Positions 1 through 11,178 of a stretch of DNA of 64,000 nt are shown here, in pieces (within the stretch, counting starts at the first letter, position 1; each line of letters opens with the position of its first letter). The notes under the pieces were generated by a model. That model worked only from the letters and a program-made list of their open reading frames with translations, was not told the origin of the DNA and searched no databases. Source of the stretch: Leucosporidium creatinivorum. Lineage: Eukaryota > Basidiomycota > Microbotryomycetes > Leucosporidiales > Leucosporidiaceae. The stretch is taken from assembly GCA_001600635.1 (NCBI GenBank), contig BCKL01000032.1:103083-167082 (forward strand), given 5' to 3'. A program made the position numbers and the translations under genes.

Positions 1-2261
1 CAATTCTTGCGGTAGATGTCGCGCAAGAGCTCTTCGTCGACTTTCCTCCTTCCCCTCGCGAACACCTCCTCCAACACGTCCAGCAGATCCCCGACCTCGA
101 GGCACTCAGGCTTCTCCTTCATCGTCCTCAACACCTCGTCCCATTCCTCCAGCTTCGGCTCCCAACGAGGCCTGTGCTTGTACTTCTCTCCGTGATGAGC
201 AAAATCCTCCCACATCTCGTCGAGTCGAGTGCGCGCGAAGAGGGAGGAAGGATCTCCGCCGGGCATCTCGGTCAGGAGTTTGAGGCCGTCCGAGCCGGGC
301 GAGAGGTAGCGACGAGGCGGCTTGAAGGAGGGGACTTGAGGGACGGGAATGTCGTAGGATTGTAGAAGGGAGACGTCGGAGTCGAGCTGGACCCAGTTGA
401 GATCCCTAGAAAGCGAGAGGGAGGTCAGCGAGGCTCCACGGGGCTCAGGGACCTAGCAGCTCACTCCTGAATGGGAACAGCCTTTCCCTGCGGAGCCGAG
501 ACAACGAGATACCAGCGATCGACTGTGCCGATCTCCGTGGGCGCCTCATAATGTTGCTGAGGCGCGAGGATGTCGGCCAGTCCTCCGCTCGCAGCGTTCT
601 CCTCCTCGTCGTAATCATCGAGTTCGTCCTCGACATCGTCAAAGAGGCCTACGGAGATGTTCTCCGATGCGGGGGAGAGGCCTCGAGCAGCAGCCATCGC
701 GGCTTCGGAGACGGGCGCTGGAGCTGGCGGAAGGGAAGGCTGAGGCGAGGGCGAAGGTGGTCGAGGGGAGGCGGGGCGCGGAGTGGGAGTTGAGTCGTCC
801 ATCGGAGCATCGAAAGAGTAGGAGGGAGGAGGGGGAGGAGAAGGGCGCGGCTGAGGCTGCTGAGGTGGCTGAGGGACGGGCATCACGCGGTTCTCGGGGG
901 TGTAGAGTGCGGTTGATTTGGCGAGCTCGTTCTGGAGACGAGCTTTGACGCCGATAGGTCGAGGTCCCGCAGGGAGGAAGGAGGAGAGGAAGCGGTCGAC
1001 TGATGTGTGAGGAAGGGTCAGCGCGGTCTGCGGTTCAGGGGTGAAGGCTCACCTGGGTCAGCCTCGACCTCGGGCGTGGGCTCGACCTCCATCTCGGCCA
1101 TCTCCTGCTCCTCTTCCACAATCTCCTCTTCGTCCTCGCGCCATTCCTCCTCCTCCTGATACACGCATGGAGCAGGAGAGGCCGACTGGTAGCCCTCATC
1201 CCTGCTGCCATAGCCCTGCTGCTCTTGCGCCGCCGAATCCGACCTCGCCGATCCCGCTCGACTCGACGACGCCTGATCATGCCTCTCCTGCGGATAATGC
1301 CCGTCCTCCGATGCCGTCGTGCTCCTCTCCCTCCTGCGCCAGTCCAACTCGGTGGACCTGGCGAGCGGCGCCCTCGGCGGCGGCATGTCGCCGAGACTAG
1401 CCATCGTGTGATCCTCCTCCTCCTTCTTGTAGACTCCATGGTCCTCTGCGATAGGCGAAGGGGCGTGCGAGCGAGCGCGGTCGGTGGTGGGTTGGTACGG
1501 CGGTGTCGAGCGAATCGCAGAGCGTTGACGGTGAGGCTCAGGCTCAGACTGAGGGCCGAAGCCAGGGAGGCGAGTGGTTTTTTGGAGGCGGTCTTCCATC
1601 CACGCAGCCCGGTAGTCAATCCCCGGGAGTGGCTTGATATCGAGCTCGAAGTTCTTGACGTCCGAGTCGAGGGAGCTTCGTGCGCTGAGGTCGTCTCCGT
1701 TGTGCGAGCTGCCGCTGCTCAGCGATCGAGCCATTTCATCGCCCGAGGGCTTGGAGTCGGTAGAGAAGGAGCGAGAGCGAGAGCGAGAGCGAGAGCGAGA
1801 GCGAGAGCGAGAGCGCTCGAAGGGCGGGGGCTTGACATCGAGGTCGGAGGAGCGCGAGCTGTTGGCGCCGAAGCTGCTGCTGTCGGTGGTGGAGGAGGCG
1901 CTGCGAGAGCGGTAGGAGAGGTATAGGTCTGGCTTGACGTCCTCTTCTTGCTGCACGGGCGGAGGTGACTGCGAGTCGGGAATCACCGTCTCGTAACGCC
2001 TAGTGGGGGAGGTCAGCTCGAGCCAACGAGCGCAGAGGCAGCGAAAGCTCACCTGTTCACCGAAGCAGCTCCTCCCGCATGCTCGTCGCCAGCCACTCTC
2101 CCCCTTGCTCCCCTCGCCTGTTTGCTGCTCGTCGTCCTGCGCTCTGGCCTCGCAGTGGAGCTCGACCTGCCCGACGAGCTCTCGCTGCTCGTAGAGGGCG
2201 AGCGGCGCTTCTTGGAGGGTGGCACTGTACCAGGTTCGACTGGACGCTTTGAGCCACTCAT
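1..2261 (-). CDS. Unrecognised Ser/Arg-rich disordered protein, 3' end missing
   Basis: Four exons fit on the minus strand: 2261-2053, 1999-1054, 999-465 and 405-1 (continuing off the window). Each junction has GTGAGC donors, a CTGAC branch site and keeps frame. The N-terminus has a basic, nuclear-localisation-like stretch (PPSKKRR). The second exon holds a pure SR dipeptide run, several acidic patches and Pro/Ser-rich linkers. The third is Pro-rich and then acidic. The last exon (WVQLDSDVSLLQ, RLDEMWEDFAHHGEKYKHRP) looks more ordered and helical. I do not recognise the family. A nuclear role is plausible from composition alone. The start shares a 97-bp intergenic region with the divergent gene at 2359. 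Confidence 0.6.
1765..1816 (-). repeat. In-frame hexanucleotide microsatellite encoding an SR run
   Basis: Tandem GAGCGA units (read as AGC/TCG-CGC codons on the minus strand) encode about eight Ser-Arg dipeptides inside the unrecognised gene at 1-2261. The repeat is uninterrupted in DNA as well as protein, so its length is likely to vary between strains. Confidence 0.8.
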
Positions 2262-2358
2262 GCTGAGCGAGCTGACTCGAAGTGGCGTGAAGTGCAGGAA
2301 GGCAAGGAGCGAGTTCGAGCTCTCAGCTCTCTCCCTCCCTCCGCTTTCTTCGTCGGCG

Positions 2359-4460
2359 ATGAGCTCGACTCAAACGGCGACCAAAGCTCGCTTAATCTAT
2401 TCCTTACCAATCGATTGCCCCCTACTCTGGCCTGCTCGCCCTTCTTATCCGACTTCGACCACTACACGCGACCTCCCTCAAGCCTACCTCGAATCGCTCT
2501 TCACTTCCAACTCGAATCAGGTCAGTAGTGGGCTGCAGAATCTTGAAGTAACTAGGCTGATCCCCCTCTGCTCTCTTACAGTTCACTCTCGACGCCTTCG
2601 CCCGCCTCTTGCTCTCAGTCGCGTCCGAGCAGCCTCGCGACGACGTTTCGCCCCTCCTTCGCTCCCTCCTCCTCCCACTGCACGACTTTGACCGACGATG
2701 GCGCTCCGTGGTACCCTCCGCCATCAATCCTGCTGCACCAGACGATAGCTTGGTGCCGTCAAAGAAGGGCAAGGAGCGCCTGAGCGAGAAGGAACGCGAG
2801 GTGCTACTTCAATCGCACGCCGCGTGGAAGGTGCAGGCCGAGGAGAAGCTCAAAGCCGACAAGGGAAAGCAGGCGGAGAAGCTCAAGGTCGAGGCAACAC
2901 AGCAAGCAGCGAAGGACGCGGCACAAGGAGCCGCGCCGGCGCCGCCGAAGGAGGATGTGACGGGCGACGTCCAAATGGCCGAGAAGGACAAGCCAGCAGC
3001 CTGGACGGTTCAGGAAGTTGATGTCAACGAGTGGTTGACTGAACGCGAGCTCGTCGAGTCAGGCTACCTCTCTCGTTTGGCTCGAACTCGGCGCTCGCTG
3101 ACCCTCCTCCTCTCGCAGAACCTGCCTTCAGGCTCTCCTCCTCCTCACCCTCATCTCGCTTCCAGCGCCTCTCTCTTCACCACCAGTCAAGGCCAAGAAG
3201 AAGAAGGACCTTGAACGACACTCTGCTACTCTCGACCCCGAACTCCTCCTCGACTTCCTCACCGACCGGCTGCAGATCTGGCGAGTGATGAAGGACGTCA
3301 GCGATATGGGCCTCGCAAGCCAGCCACAAGGGACAGAGAAGGTGGAAGAGCAGCTGGATGAGGTGCAAGTCTGGTGGAAGGAAGTTGTCGAGACTCAGTG
3401 AGTCGTCTTTCTCGACGAGCGCCGAACTGAAGCTGACCTCGCTCCTCGCCTTCACAGCTATGCCTCCTGCACCTCCGAAACGCTTCGCAAGCACCACCGC
3501 ACCAAGCTCTTCCCTTCCGCCACCACCTCCGACGCGCTCTCCGTCCGCCTCGAACCCGCTCCCTCGCCCTTCAAGGATCGCTCGCTGCTCTCGCTCGACA
3601 AGTCTGCTCGTCGCAAGGAATGGAAGGAGGGTCAGAAGCACATCACCGAGAGTCCAACGATGAAGCGTCTCGTCGGCAAGGTCGCTAGGAAGAGTCGAGC
3701 CGCCTCGGATGAGCTCGACGACAACGTCTTCAAAGTGCCGCTCCCGCCGAAACGACGGACCACCGATCCTGTCGCCTCTACCTCCACCACCGCTACCGAA
3801 AGCGACTCGACCTCTACCACCACCGATGCACCACCTCGCACTCGTCCACCGCGCAAGCAGGAGCGCCCTCGCCCTCTGCCTCGCGGCGACTCCCTCACCG
3901 GCTCGTCCAAGGGGCTGTTCAATCGTCGTGAGGTCAGCTTGTCGAGGAGGCCGAGTGGAGTGGGATTAAAGAAGAAGAAGGAAGAGGCCGAGAAGGAGAA
4001 GAAGGAGGCGGCTGAGAAGGCCGAGGCGAGGAAACGGAAGCGGAAGAGCGTGAGCCCCAAGAGTGAGTTCCTTTCGCTTGAATCTCGCTCGGCTACAGCT
4101 GATCGACTCGTCACCTCTAAAGAGCTCGCCTCCTCCCGCACCCTCGTCCCCGACACTCCCGCCAAACCCTCGACCTCCTCGACCTCCCAATCCTTCACCC
4201 GCGCTCCCTCTCTCCCCTCCTTCGCAGCCCTCGGCGCCGCCTTCCGACCCGGCTCAAGCGACCCATTCGCTGCTCCCCTTCCCTTCGGTATCCCACCTCC
4301 ACCGGTCCTTCCTGGCGATCGAGGGAAGGGGGAGATGGAGTGGGAGCGGGATGATGAGGATGAGAGGTTTTTGGAGGGCAGGGAGGAGGATGTGAGGAGG
4401 GAGAAGGGTACAACCGGTACGCCGGTGACGAAGAGGACTTGGGTCGTGCCCGATACCTGA
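2359..4460 (+). CDS. SLD3: Probable DNA replication initiation protein Sld3
   Basis: Exons 2359-2520, 2582-3057, 3119-3397 and 3458-4460 give one continuous frame. An optional 60-nt in-frame intron lies at about 4062-4121. The diagnostic part is residues roughly 220-300: a leucine-rich helix (ETCLQALLLLTLISL), a basic KAKKKKDLE segment, then LLLDFLTDRLQIWRVM. This order resembles the fungal Sld3 domain, where LxxLxDRLxIW follows a Lys-rich stretch. Sld3 loads Cdc45 onto the replicative helicase at origins and, when phosphorylated by CDK, binds Dpb11. The C-terminal half is basic, Ser/Thr-rich and disordered with many S/T-P sites, as expected for a CDK target. The call rests on a remembered family pattern, so a profile search is needed to settle it. 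Confidence 0.55.
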
Positions 4461-4571
4461 GTGCAACGGGCGCGGAAATGACCAGCCGCTCGCCGAGCCT
4501 GAGTTCTGCAGGTCGCGAGGGGTTATCGCACTACACTCGGGCTTCTCACCGCTTCTAGGAACCCTGAGAAT

Positions 4572-7297
4572 ATGACCAGCGCCCCCGCGCATTCGGTGCT
4601 GCTCTTTATGGCGCAGGAGAGCTCGACCGAGCTACCAGCGCCGACACAGCGGTTCGAGCCCCTGGTTTGCTATACCGCACGAGACTCAGCCCTGAAGCCT
4701 ATCGCTGCTTCCGACAATGACCCTGCTCATCCGTTGAGGTTGCTGTTGCTGAGTTGGGCTCGGAAGCACGTGAAAGGACCAGCGTTGAACGACGCCAGAC
4801 GAATCTTTGGCTCCGACAACATCCTTGCGTCTCTGCTCGACGGCATCATGGCTCGACCGGCCGGCAGGCTATCCGTCACTTTCCACTCGGAGGAGAACAG
4901 TCCTTACGTGCTCCTCGCTGCTACAGGACATCTCGGACTCGACGCGCCCTTCATTCCTAAACCACTGGGCCGTTGCTCGTCCTGCCCCTGGCCTTTCTGC
5001 AGGTTTGCAGGTATCGCACAAAATATCAAGACTGTCGAGCAGCACTGGAGCGTCTACCATGTACCTCGTGACGTGCCTCGGGAGGTTTTAGGGAAGCCAT
5101 GGTCCGATGTCTTGCTAGGGCGTAGGACACCAGGGATCAGGGCGTCTTCGCCTCTCCCCGGGCCAAGTGGGAAGCTCTATTCCCGCGCCGGGTACGTCGA
5201 GCTCGTTCAGCGCGTGATTCGCAGGGAGTTTGGTGTCAAGCTCGGCGAGCGCCAGCTTATTGCGAGGACCGCCGCCGAAGCGGAGGAGTTGATCAAGCTC
5301 TTGACGGACCTCAAGAAGCTAAAAGAAGTGCAAGGCGTACCCGACATGCATGATACCGAGCAGTAAGCCCACCTATCGTTTCCTCCCTCGGTGTTCGGAC
5401 CAGCCGCTTCATACAGCCTCTTGCGTCCGCTGACCAGCCATGCCATGCACAGGGCGACGATTAATTCTGCATCTACTTCTACCAGCAGCAAGGATGCTCT
5501 TGCCCAGCTTGAAGCCATGGAAGCCGAGCTGCTTCAGGTTCATGTGAGCCTCGGAGTCGGACGAAAGGTCTGATTATGGCACTGACTACCTTCCCGCCTA
5601 TCAGTTCATGCTGTTCGATAGGGATCGCAGTGTTGAGTGTCTGCTGATGCGTGACGCGCAAAGGAATACTGAGGTGGAGGAGTTTCAGGCGGCGAAGAAG
5701 GCTTCCGCCAAGCGGGTGCGCTGGTCTCTCACCCTGCTGTGCTCAGAGCCATAGCTGACAAGCTTCACACTGCAGATGCTCACTCTCGCCAAGGAGCGTG
5801 ATGCCTTCAGGGAGGATCTTGACCAGGCTCGCTCGGACGCCGTTCGCCACGAATCGGAGTTGCTCGAGCTTCGCAAGGGACTCGAGCAGAAGGATGCCGA
5901 GCTCAAGGAGCTGCAGAGGATCACAGGGACTCTTAAGACCGAGGTCTGTAGCTTTACGACCTCACCTCGCGCTTTGAAAGCTGAAGACCTTTGTATTTCG
6001 CAGGCGGACTCGCTTCGCGCTTCTCTGGAGTCACTTCAGGTGAGCTTGCAACAACGGTTGGCAGTCTTGTGAGGTGCCCTTATAGCTTGCTACAACAGAC
6101 GAAGATGCGCGCCCAAGATCAAGAGCTCGATACCGTCAAGAACAGCTACACGGCAGCTGAGGGAAAGATCGCCGAGCTTCAGCAGCAGCTCGACTCGGCT
6201 CAGCAGGATCTTGTGCCAGCTCTGGTGAGTAGCTCACTGACGCTATAAGACTCGACTTGCTGACAATTGCTCTCGATAGGCTCGCAATGCGCCTCAAGAA
6301 GCGACTAGCTCTCCTGCTGCGAGGATGAGGGAGCTTGACGCGCCTTGCAGGGAGGCTGCAGCCCAGGTGAGTGTGCCCTACACCCTCTCAAGACGTCCTG
6401 CGAAAGGGGAGTTGACCTGTCGCTGCAGCAACACGCCTGGAACTTCACTACTGGATCCATCTCGGAGGTCGGCAGCGACTCGGCGTCGGAGAGCGAGGAT
6501 TCGGAGCAGAGCGTAGGTTGTTCTCCGCCTGCCGAGCTCGCGAGCACTCGACTGATAGTTTATTCCTATCTCAACAGCCTGGAGATGAGAACAAGGATGA
6601 CCAGGCTGAGCTTACGACGCTCGTAGATGGCGACGTGAGTACTCGGTCCTCGCCTCGCTTCGCTTTCGCTGGGTCCAATACCTCTGCAGGACTCGCCCAC
6701 AGGTCACTCTACAGCAGCAGAAGTAAGAATGATTCGCCGCAACCTGTGGCACTCTCCGCTGAAGCTCTCTTCCCATCCAGCACTATGACATGCTTGAGGA
6801 GGTCGGAGCCGACTTCGACGCCTCGCCGACGCCCAAGACCTTCATCGGCAAGCTACGCCGCACAGTGGTACGAGATACACCTCAGAGTTTTACCGTGTGA
6901 GATGAGGCTGACCCTCACTCTCCCTGCTAGACGAAGAAGATCTCTTTCCGCCGAGCGGTCGACTTTGACGCCATCAAGGAGCTTGAAGACAACGTTGCAG
7001 CCGGTTCTTCGCAAGTCTCAGCCTTTCGGCGTTTCAGTAAGCTGAGCTGACCTTTTCTGCTTCTTCGAGCAGGCGTGTGTTTGCTGTGTCGAACAATTCA
7101 GGCTCGACCGAAGTCACCGACTTCACTCACTCGTCTCAAGAGCCTTCGGGCCGAGCTGCACAAGGAGATATACAGCTTAATCGACGCGGTAAATATATGC
7201 GCTCCCACATAACGGGCTCTTGCTGACCTGCGCCTTCACACAGGTGGACAGACTCCAGTCCTTTCGCTCTCGACTCTGCAAGTGCAGGTCGGTCTAA
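4572..7297 (+). CDS. Intron-rich coiled-coil protein with N-terminal Cys/His region (tandem paralogue A)
   Basis: A long first exon (4572-5364) encodes a globular N-terminus with a Cys/His-rich patch (GRCSSCPWPFCRFAG followed by EQHWSVYH). This could bind metal but does not match a standard finger. About a dozen very short exons follow, encoding a heptad-type coiled coil (KERDAFREDLDQARSDAVRH, ADSLRASLESLQ, EGKIAELQQQLDSAQQDL). The C-terminal part is KTFIGKLRRTV ... FRRAVDFDAIKELEDNV and ends LIDAVDRLQSFRSRLCKC. The last exons need a 36-nt intron at about 7039-7074 to hold frame. Stop is TAA at 7295-7297. From the coiled coil to the end it matches the next gene block for block, with introns at the same places. 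Function is unknown. Confidence 0.65.
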
Positions 7298-7646
7298 TCA
7301 GTCCAGGAAGGGCGCCGAGGGGGAGCGCAATCATTTCTAGTCAAATTTTAGTGCATTCCAGATCATTCAAACGAAGCTCATCCCGAGAGTTCGAGAGCAA
7401 GGCGAAGCTCGGCGATGGCAAGAAGTGTCGGCCGAGCGATTGCAAAGAGGCTGTAGCTCTGAGGGCTGCTCCAGAATGACTCATCCATCCGCACTAGACA
7501 TTTCCGGGGGAGTGAGAGCTGTACTACATCGACCACTCGGGGTTGTCGAAATTGATAGGAGCCCTGGGGGTCCGAGCGTTCGAGTTGCTGAGCAGGAGCC
7601 TCTTCGTTCAACAATTGACTCGTCGAAGGATCAACCACCTCGGTAA
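7298..7646. other. Spacer between the two coiled-coil paralogues
   Basis: 349 bp without a credible exon. It must hold the terminator of paralogue A and the promoter of paralogue B. I see no TATA box or tRNA here. Confidence 0.5.
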
Positions 7647-9750
7647 ATGTCGAGCCCGCTGCAGGAAGTAGGTGAACGTACTACAGACTCGACAAAACTC
7701 GTCTGACCCCTCGGCCCCCTCCGCAGACGACGAATCTCTCAAGAAACAGCAGCAGCAGCTCTGCCAAAGGACTCACTGAGCTCGCTTGGGTTGCTGATGC
7801 GAGGTCTTCGCTCAAGTCTACGAGCGGAGCACGATTGAAGGTGAGTACTTTGCACCTGTGCCCCGCCGCCGAGAAGCAGCGTGCTGAACGCGCCAGTCGT
7901 CTCCTGCAGAGGCTCTCAGGCGTCGACGATATCAGGATGGAAAGCCCTCTAAGCAACAGGATCGTCGAGCTGGAAGCAGAGGAAGCAATGGATCAGGAGA
8001 TTGAGGCGCTTGCAGCCGAGCTCCGAGCGATTCAGGTGAGCTCGAGGAGAAGACGGAGACGCGTCTTGGGGGGACGTTTGCTGACCTGTAGCTCGAGCAG
8101 GAAAAGCTCGCGGACAAGGAGAAGAGCTACACCAGGCTGGAAGAGCTCGTGGTACAGCGTGATCAGCAACTCAAGGAGCTTCAGGCGGCCAAAGACTCGG
8201 CGGCGCAAGTGGTGAGCTCTCTTCTTCGTCCTTCGCTGTCTGAGCTAACACGAGTCCTACCTACAGGCGGAGAACATCATTCCCGAGCGCGACTACTTCA
8301 AGAACGCCCTCGGCTACGCTCACTCGGACGTCGTGCACCATGAATCGGAGCTACTCGTCCTCCGAGAAGGGTTGGAGCAGAGCCAGACGGAGGTGGTGGA
8401 GCTGCATAAAGCAAAGGAGTTTGCTGAAGCTGAGGTGCGTTCTTTTTGATTTCTATCAGCCTCCCGAACTGACCCTACTCCCTTTTCTCGTAGGCCGAGT
8501 CGATCCGCGCTTCCCTCAAGTCCTTGCAGGTGAGTCGCCGTCGAGGTGTGACCTAGCGTAAGCGCTGATCTGACTTTGCATTGCAGATCGAAAAGCTTGG
8601 GCGCGACAAGGAGATCAAAGTCGCCCAGAAGAGTCACGAGGCGGCGATGGAAGCCATCGCCGGACTTCAGCAACAGCTCGACACGACTCAGCAAGACCTT
8701 ACAGATGCTTTGGCAAGTCTCTCACGAACTTCTCAGGATACTCCTCGCTAACTCGCTGCTATGACAGGCTCGCGAGGTGCGCCAGGAAGAGTCGAGCCGC
8801 TCGCTGCTCGCCGCGCAGAAGGAGCTCGAGACCGCTTACGACGAGGCATTAGCTCAAGTAGGTCCCTAGCACGCCAGCTTCAGGGCTTAGGATATACAGC
8901 TGACACCCACTTTCGCAGCTCGAGGCCTGGAAGCGCGACCAAGGACTCGACAGCGAGACGGAAGCCCTCGCCGAGGCCGACCAGAGCGTGAGTTTCCCCT
9001 CGGATCGGTGAGCGGGCCATTCTCATTCCCTCGCGCTTTAGATCGAAGAAGAAAACGAGGAGATGCAGCAGACGCCGTTCGAAGACTCGGAGGACGACGG
9101 CGAGGTGAGATTCTTGGCGCTCGGCTCTGCGTTGTTCTTCTCCAACGAGCTTTCTACAGGAGTCGTCGATCATCCACAACACTACGCTGGAGGTGAGTTA
9201 AAGTATCCTTCTCTCTGGCTCCGAGACTGAGCCTCTGCCTCTCCAGGACTACGACGTGATCGACCTGCAGAACGAGGCGCTTAACTCGCCGCCGCGTCCG
9301 GCTAGAACTCTCAAGAACAAGCTTCGTCGAATGGTGGTGCGTAGACCTACACTCAGGCATCAAATACGTGCCTTGACCAAGCTTCTACCTCGACAGCGCC
9401 CCGTCAAGTCAAACAAACCGTCTCGCCGAGCAGTCAAGCTGTTCGCCGTCAAGGAGCTGGAAGACGACCTGCAGGAGTACCGAGAGTGGGTCGTCGCTAC
9501 AGCGTCGCAGCAGTACTCTTGGCTCATTCTGCTTCCACCCTCAGGCTGCTGGCCCAGCTATGCAACGAGTTCAATTCGACCGAGATCTCAAAGGAGGCCC
9601 GCCTCGAGCGCCTGCAGACCCAAATCGACGAGGCGATGCATCTCATCCGCCTGACGGTGGGTTACGTGTCCCCTCTCTCGTCTGCTCGAGCTGACCCCCT
9701 CTCACTGACAGGCTACGAAGCTCAAAGCCGTTCGCTCCTTCTCCGACTGA
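7647..9750 (+). CDS. Intron-rich coiled-coil protein (tandem paralogue B)
   Basis: Fifteen exons and fourteen introns fit in 2.1 kb, several exons being 30-40 nt (for example AESIRASLKSLQ and ESSIIHNTTLE). The product starts MSSPLQETTNLSRNSSSS and runs through a long coiled coil (RDYFKNALGYAHSDVVHHES, MEAIAGLQQQLDTTQQDL). An acidic linker follows (DQSIEEENEEMQQTPFEDSE), then TLKNKLRRMVRPVKSNKPSR, AVKLFAVKELEDDL, ending LIRLTATKLKAVRSFSD with TGA at 9748-9750. It lacks the Cys/His N-terminal domain of paralogue A. Shared exon structure indicates a tandem duplication. Coiled-coil content suggests a structural or scaffold role, but I do not recognise the family. Confidence 0.65.
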
Positions 9751-10050
9751 ACACAGAGCAGCGAGTTGGCAGAAGAACAAGCCGGACTAGGTGGTGCAAG
9801 AGTAGCGTGTAGTAGATCTCGTGTCTGAATCATCTCAAACCTGTCTGCTGAGCCACGCTCGGCGTAGAGAAAAGAGAGTTCGGCGAACTGCTCGGCGGGG
9901 CTTGAAGACCCGGCTGAGTAGACCGCGATGGTTCGTGACTGAGCCGATCCGTTTAAGCAGCTCGCTATATTGCCGCTGCGGCTGACTCGCACCTCTGCCA
10001 CCCCTCTACATCTCGAGCTCTCCGTTGTCGACGCGTCTTTGGCTTCGCTC
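9751..10050. other. Intergenic spacer upstream of oligoribonuclease
   Basis: 300 bp between two plus-strand genes. No gene or clear promoter element is visible. Confidence 0.5.
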
Positions 10051-11032
10051 ATGCTCTTCGCTCTTCGCACACGTCTTCTTCGTCGCTCGCTTCACACCAG
10101 GACCTTCCATTCGTCTATCACCATGTCCACTAGTAACCAGAATATCCTTTGGATCGGTCAGTGCAGCTTACGGCGCGTCTCGAGATGGAGCTGACCATCT
10201 CCCGCTCCTTAGACTGCGAAATGACCGGACTGAACGCCTATCTACCACCAGCGGATCTTCCCCAGGGTGCTACTTTCCGTCCTGATCGTATCTTAGAGGT
10301 GAGCAGGTCCACGAGAAGCGCGTCGCTGCTCCAGAGCTGACCTCCCGCCTCTCGCGGCAGATTGCTGCCATTGTGACCAACAAGGAGCTTGAGCCTTTGG
10401 ACGAGGGGATCGAGTACATTGTCAAGACTGATCAGGAGGTGCTGGACAACATGAATGAGTGGTGAGTCGCTCCTGAGCTGGCCTCCTCCCCCTTCGCTGA
10501 CTCCTTCGACCTCGCAGGTGCATCAACCAGCATGGCAAGACTGGCCTCACCGCGTCCTGCTTGTCCAGTACAACCGACATGGCCACCGTGGACGACCTCG
10601 TCTCGAGTTACGTCGCCAAGCACTTCGCAAAGGGGGAGCCAGCTCTCCTCGCAGGTGAGGCACTTATGCACCTTCCCAGTCGCTCGGTCGGCGCTCATAC
10701 GCTTCTTTACAGGTAACAGCGTGCATGCCGACCGCGCCTTCATCAACAAGGACCTGCCCAAGCTCGCTTCGCTCCTCCACTACCGCATCCTCGACGTCTC
10801 CAGTATCAAGGAGCTCACTGCTCGCTGGTACCCCGAGCTGCAGCGGCCACGAAAGGAGGACTCGGCCCACCGTGCGCTCTCCGATATCCAACACTCCATC
10901 TCTGGTCAGTCCTAGCTTCTTCTTTCGCCGTCGGAGCTTGCGCCGAGCTTGCTCTCTCGCTGTCTTGCTGACCCGCTCCACGGTGCAGAGCTCCGTCATT
11001 ACCGCGAGAACGTGTTCAAGGCTTCGCAGTAG
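10051..11032 (+). CDS. REX2: Oligoribonuclease (DEDDh 3'-5' exoribonuclease), dual-start
   Basis: Six exons: 10051-10156, 10213-10298, 10361-10461, 10518-10654, 10713-10904 and 10989-11032. The spliced protein has the DEDDh exonuclease signature of the ORN/REX2/REXO2 family: [12 protein letters not shown] (first Asp and Glu), [15 protein letters not shown] (Asp) and [11 protein letters not shown] (His and last Asp). ORNs degrade 2-5 nt RNAs left by other nucleases, in mitochondria and cytosol. The ATG at 10051 adds 24 residues, [20 protein letters not shown] followed by SSIT. They are Arg/Ser-rich with no acidic residue, like a matrix-targeting presequence. The in-frame ATG at 10123 ([10 protein letters not shown]) gives a form of normal ORN length. 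Identification is secure; dual localisation is inferred. Confidence 0.93.
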
Positions 11033-11178
11033 ACTCCTCCGGCAACAGCAATGTACATCGGTCATCAGTCTGCATCGTCGAGGCTGGCTCGCAAAGGCGG
11101 TCTCAGCTGGCTCGCTCGCTCTGCCGCTTTGTGAATATGTAGTAAATCGGCTGGCTAAGGGCCGTCATGTGCATTAGA

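Noticed and set aside
1225-1926. 233-codon plus-strand ORF
   Set aside because: Antisense to the SR-rich gene; its Arg/Ala runs come from the same repeat read backwards.
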